Shown: positions 62,541-64,000 of the stretch, piece after piece
Layout: each line of letters begins with the position of its first letter
Position numbering within the stretch: the stretch's first letter is position 1
Assembly: GCA_002298785.1 (NCBI GenBank)
Contig: DBMR01000059.1
Coordinates: 124,001-188,000 of the forward strand
Length of the DNA: 64,000 bases
Origin: Verrucomicrobia subdivision 3 bacterium UBA693
Lineage (GTDB): Bacteria > Verrucomicrobiota > Verrucomicrobiia > Limisphaerales > UBA8199
Reading direction: 5' to 3'
Made by a program: the position numbers and the translations under genes
The notes under the pieces: model-generated
Told to the model about the DNA's origin: nothing
Seen by the model: the letters and a program-made list of their open reading frames with translations, nothing else
Database searches by the model: none

Positions 62541-64000
62541 ATGCGATTAAGGACCTTGCGCGGCCAGGTCAGGTGGACCGTCCTGGCGCTGTTGTTGTTG
62601 TGGGTGCCTTGTGCGAGGAGTGGCAGCCTGGCAGATTTGGCACGCCCCCAGGAGGGGCGGAGCCAGCGGGCCAGTTCCACCCATCGCGCCGGGGCTGATG
62701 GGCGCTACGATCCCAAAGCCAAGCCTAAAGGCGATCTCGACGAGGCCAGCAATTCAGATAATCAAACTGTTCCCCCGGGAAGCACTAAAGTCCTGATGGA
62801 CGTGGAAGGGCCGGGAGCGATCACCCATATCTGGATGACTTTCCTCGGGCCGGAGCCCCAGGCTTGGGCCAAGAACGGGTCGGCCAATCACCAGGAGATG
62901 CTGCTGCGGATCTACTGGGACGGCCGCGCCCGTCCTGGAGTTGAGGCCCCGGTGGGAGATTTTTTCGCGAACTCGTTCGGCGAGCGCAGCGAAGTTATCA
63001 GCCAGCCCGTCGTGGTGGAGGACGCCGATTCCTACAATTGCTTTTGGCGCATGCCGTTCAGGAAATCGGCGCGGGTCGAGATCGTTAATCAAAGCACCAA
63101 CCCAATCAGCCTGCTGTACTTCAACATTGATTGGGTAAAGGAGGTGGATTTGCCCGCGGAAACGCCTTACTTCCATGCGCAATACCGTCAGGAATATCCG
63201 GTGGCTAAAGGAAAAGACTATGTGGTGCTGGAAACCAAAGGGAAAGGGCACTACGTGGGCACCGTGCTCAGTGTGCGCACCCGGAGTCCGGGCTGGTTTG
63301 GGGAAGGAGATGAAAAGGTCTACATCGATGAAGAATCAGAGCCGTCTATTTGGGGCACGGGAACCGAGGACTTCTTCCTCTCCGCATGGGGCTTGAAGCG
63401 GGCGAGCACACCCTATTTTGGCGTGCCCTATTTTGATCAGTGGGGCATTGTCGGCGGCCATACAAGTGCCTACCGGTGGCAGATTCACGATCCTTTCGTG
63501 TTTAATACCGGCATCAAAATGACCTTTGAACATTTTGGGTGGATTTCCCCGGATGAAAACCCTCAAGGAAAGAGCACCAGTTGGAATGAGCGTGAGGATG
63601 ATTATTCGAGTGTGGCCTTCTGGTATCAGACGGGAGAAGCTACATTTACGGAACGGGCTCCAGGGGCGGCGGAAAGACGACTTCCCTCCCTTGAGCGGGT
63701 GACGGTTCAGGCTCGCGAATATGCCGCAGTGGCGCACCACGGCGAAGGTGATGCCGTCCAGCAGCAACTGTCATTGTATCCTATTCCGCAGTTGCTCTAC
63801 CAACCGGCCCATGCGGAACGCGCCTGGGTCGAAATCCCTTTCGAAGTCACCCGCAAGGAACCTTTGAGATTACTACTCAACCTGACGCAATCCTATGACT
63901 TCGGCCGCTACCAGGCTTACGTGGATGGCGTGAAAGTCGGGGACGTCTTTGACGGCTACAGCGAGAAAATTCAAAGCGTGGAACATCATCTGCTCGATTT
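62541..64000 (+). CDS. Partial DUF2961 (GH172-type) secreted protein
   Basis: This frame stays open from ATG 62541 to the window edge (486 complete codons), so the C-terminus is missing. A possible ribosome binding site, GGGGAGG, lies upstream at 62522-62528. A signal peptide is seen (about residues 1-28), followed by a linker and a DUF2961 domain. Recognisable segments are GPGAITHIWMTF, EPSIWGTGTEDFF near residue 265, YFGVPYFDQWGIVGGHTSAY and WVEIPFEVT. Some DUF2961 members are glycosidases placed in GH172 that act on fructan- or arabinan-type sugars. The family call is firm; the substrate here is open. Confidence 0.85.
   Translation, partial: MRLRTLRGQVRWTVLALLLLWVPCARSGSLADLARPQEGRSQRASSTHRAGADGRYDPKAKPKGDLDEASNSDNQTVPPGSTKVLMDVEGPGAITHIWMTFLGPEPQAWAKNGSANHQEMLLRIYWDGRARPGVEAPVGDFFANSFGERSEVISQPVVVEDADSYNCFWRMPFRKSARVEIVNQSTNPISLLYFNIDWVKEVDLPAETPYFHAQYRQEYPVAKGKDYVVLETKGKGHYVGTVLSVRTRSPGWFGEGDEKVYIDEESEPSIWGTGTEDFFLSAWGLKRASTPYFGVPYFDQWGIVGGHTSAYRWQIHDPFVFNTGIKMTFEHFGWISPDENPQGKSTSWNEREDDYSSVAFWYQTGEATFTERAPGAAERRLPSLERVTVQAREYAAVAHHGEGDAVQQQLSLYPIPQLLYQPAHAERAWVEIPFEVTRKEPLRLLLNLTQSYDFGRYQAYVDGVKVGDVFDGYSEKIQSVEHHLLD

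Noticed and set aside
1..64000. CRISPR arrays, insertion sequences, phage or defence genes
   Set aside because: I saw no regularly spaced repeats, transposase or phage motifs, and no known defence proteins in any frame.

Overview
The window is a gene-dense, GC-rich bacterial chromosome segment that best fits a free-living Verrucomicrobiota of the Limisphaerales/Pedosphaera type. This is inferred from gene content, not from a marker-gene search. The pointers are giant secreted proteins built from lamin-tail (LTD), CotH, LamG and Ig-like domains, Tat-exported Gfo/Idh/MocA and GH125 enzymes, GYF_2 and DUF5069 proteins, a GldA/GldF/GldG-like ABC cluster with a DUF4340 protein, a long IspH, and few clear Shine-Dalgarno sites. 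I found no rRNA, CRISPR array, transposase, integrase, prophage or recognisable defence system.

Region by region. 0-8.4 kb: a partial membrane-anchored protein reads off the left edge. Next come a Tat-exported oxidoreductase, a basic-secretory-protein peptidase and an acetylxylan-type esterase in one close-set run, then an M28 peptidase and a divergent GH43 glycosidase, then two overlapping membrane-protein genes. 8.5-19 kb: an Ig-domain secreted protein, tRNA-Ala(CGC), a Tat aldo/keto reductase, dnaG, a three-gene alpha-mannoside operon (GH92, FucP-type MFS, GH125) and tRNA-Pro(TGG). 19-29.4 kb: ispH and a dGTPase, a small anchored protein, a tripartite RND efflux operon, and glutamate dehydrogenase. 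29.7-41.2 kb: NfeD-like protein, flotillin and beta-carbonic anhydrase; an LD-carboxypeptidase facing an MFS transporter; an HtrA protease; an OmpR/HAMP-kinase two-component pair; a PLP decarboxylase; and DUF5069. 41.5-46.4 kb: a four-gene Gld-like ABC operon. 46.4-59.8 kb: two giant secreted proteins (2428 and 1944 residues) on the minus strand, with a terminator between them and a near-consensus promoter before the upstream one. 60-64 kb: homoserine dehydrogenase, a small secreted protein, and a partial DUF2961 (GH172-type) protein cut by the right edge.

Taken together, the cell appears equipped to attack complex polymers outside the cytoplasm (mannosides, acetylated or arabinose-containing glycans, peptides), to import released sugars and peptides, and to manage the envelope (HtrA, flotillin, LD-carboxypeptidase, efflux). 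Two partial genes at the edges (minus strand 1-300; plus strand 62541-64000) have no in-window stop codon and are easily missed. Seven convergent gene pairs meet with 31 bp or less between stops, so space is used tightly.

The most unusual items are the LTD/CotH and LamG giants, which share a C-terminal module; the mannoside operon; an RND adaptor that appears to lack its lipoyl domain; and the Gld-like transporter operon. I did not find clear evidence of a wholly new system.
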